From Rikenellaceae bacterium (GTDB lineage: Bacteria > Bacteroidota > Bacteroidia > Bacteroidales > Rikenellaceae), in assembly GCA_015059735.1 (NCBI GenBank), contig SUZX01000009.1:1-64000 (forward strand): 64,000 bases of DNA. Direction: 5' to 3'. Numbering within the stretch: the stretch's first letter is position 1; each line of letters opens with the position of its first letter. Below are positions 63,780 to 64,000 of this stretch, in pieces. The translations under genes and the position numbers were made by a program. The notes beneath the pieces are model-generated. The model saw only the letters and a program-made list of their open reading frames with translations. It had not been told where the DNA came from and made no database searches.

Positions 63780-64000
63780 TTACAACGAGTCATCGGCAAT
63801 GCTTCCACCGGCTTTTTTCAACTTTTCGATCAAGACCTCGGCGCGGCTTGCTCGAATCGAAAGTTCAAACGTGCAAAGATTATCGAAATCCTGCCGATGA
63901 ATGGCAGGTTGTTCCTCTTTGATGGCTCGCATAATGTCGTTCATGGCAATATACGGGAAATCGACCCTAATCCGACAATCCACCGTACGTTCGACAATCT
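63780..64000 (-). CDS. YigZ/IMPACT family protein, C-terminal (DUF1949) part; runs off the window edge
   Basis: FPYIAMNDIMRAIKEEQPAIHRQDFDNLCTFELSIRASRAEVLIEKLKKAGG; frame is open to the window end. Confidence 0.75.
   Translation of the reverse strand, partial: IVERTVDCRIRVDFPYIAMNDIMRAIKEEQPAIHRQDFDNLCTFELSIRASRAEVLIEKLKKAGGSIADDSL

Overview
64-kb chromosomal window, most likely from a Bacteroidales bacterium (possibly Rikenellaceae/Alistipes-like). This is inferred from the TAnnTTTG -7 promoter elements, the gene families and the moderate AT content; the species is not determinable by eye. Most of the window is ordinary core genome: miaA, rho, ettA, hisS, dnaE, trxA, htpG, trpS, rnhA, valS, lon, kdsB-kdsA-kdsD, dnaG, smpB, tsaB, oxyR, nusB, yajC and uvrA, plus three tRNAs (Gly-GCC, Leu-TAA, Gln-TTG). 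I saw no prophage, complete IS element, integron, CRISPR array or rRNA. The parts worth a second look are: (1) a three-gene exported cassette on the minus strand (LPP20/FlgT-like protein, DUF4384-like protein, secreted caspase-like peptidase) behind a long, apparently structured leader; (2) a lipoprotein locus with a G10/C10 homopolymer exactly in its promoter spacer and a reading frame broken at an A7 tract, which suggests a phase-variable gene; (3) a highly self-complementary ~140-nt intergenic region next to tRNA-Gly that looks like a structured RNA with alternative pairings and a terminator; (4) a macroglobulin/TonB-plug protein without a beta-barrel; (5) several smaller promoter and hairpin observations. 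All family assignments are from reading the translations; no database search was run.
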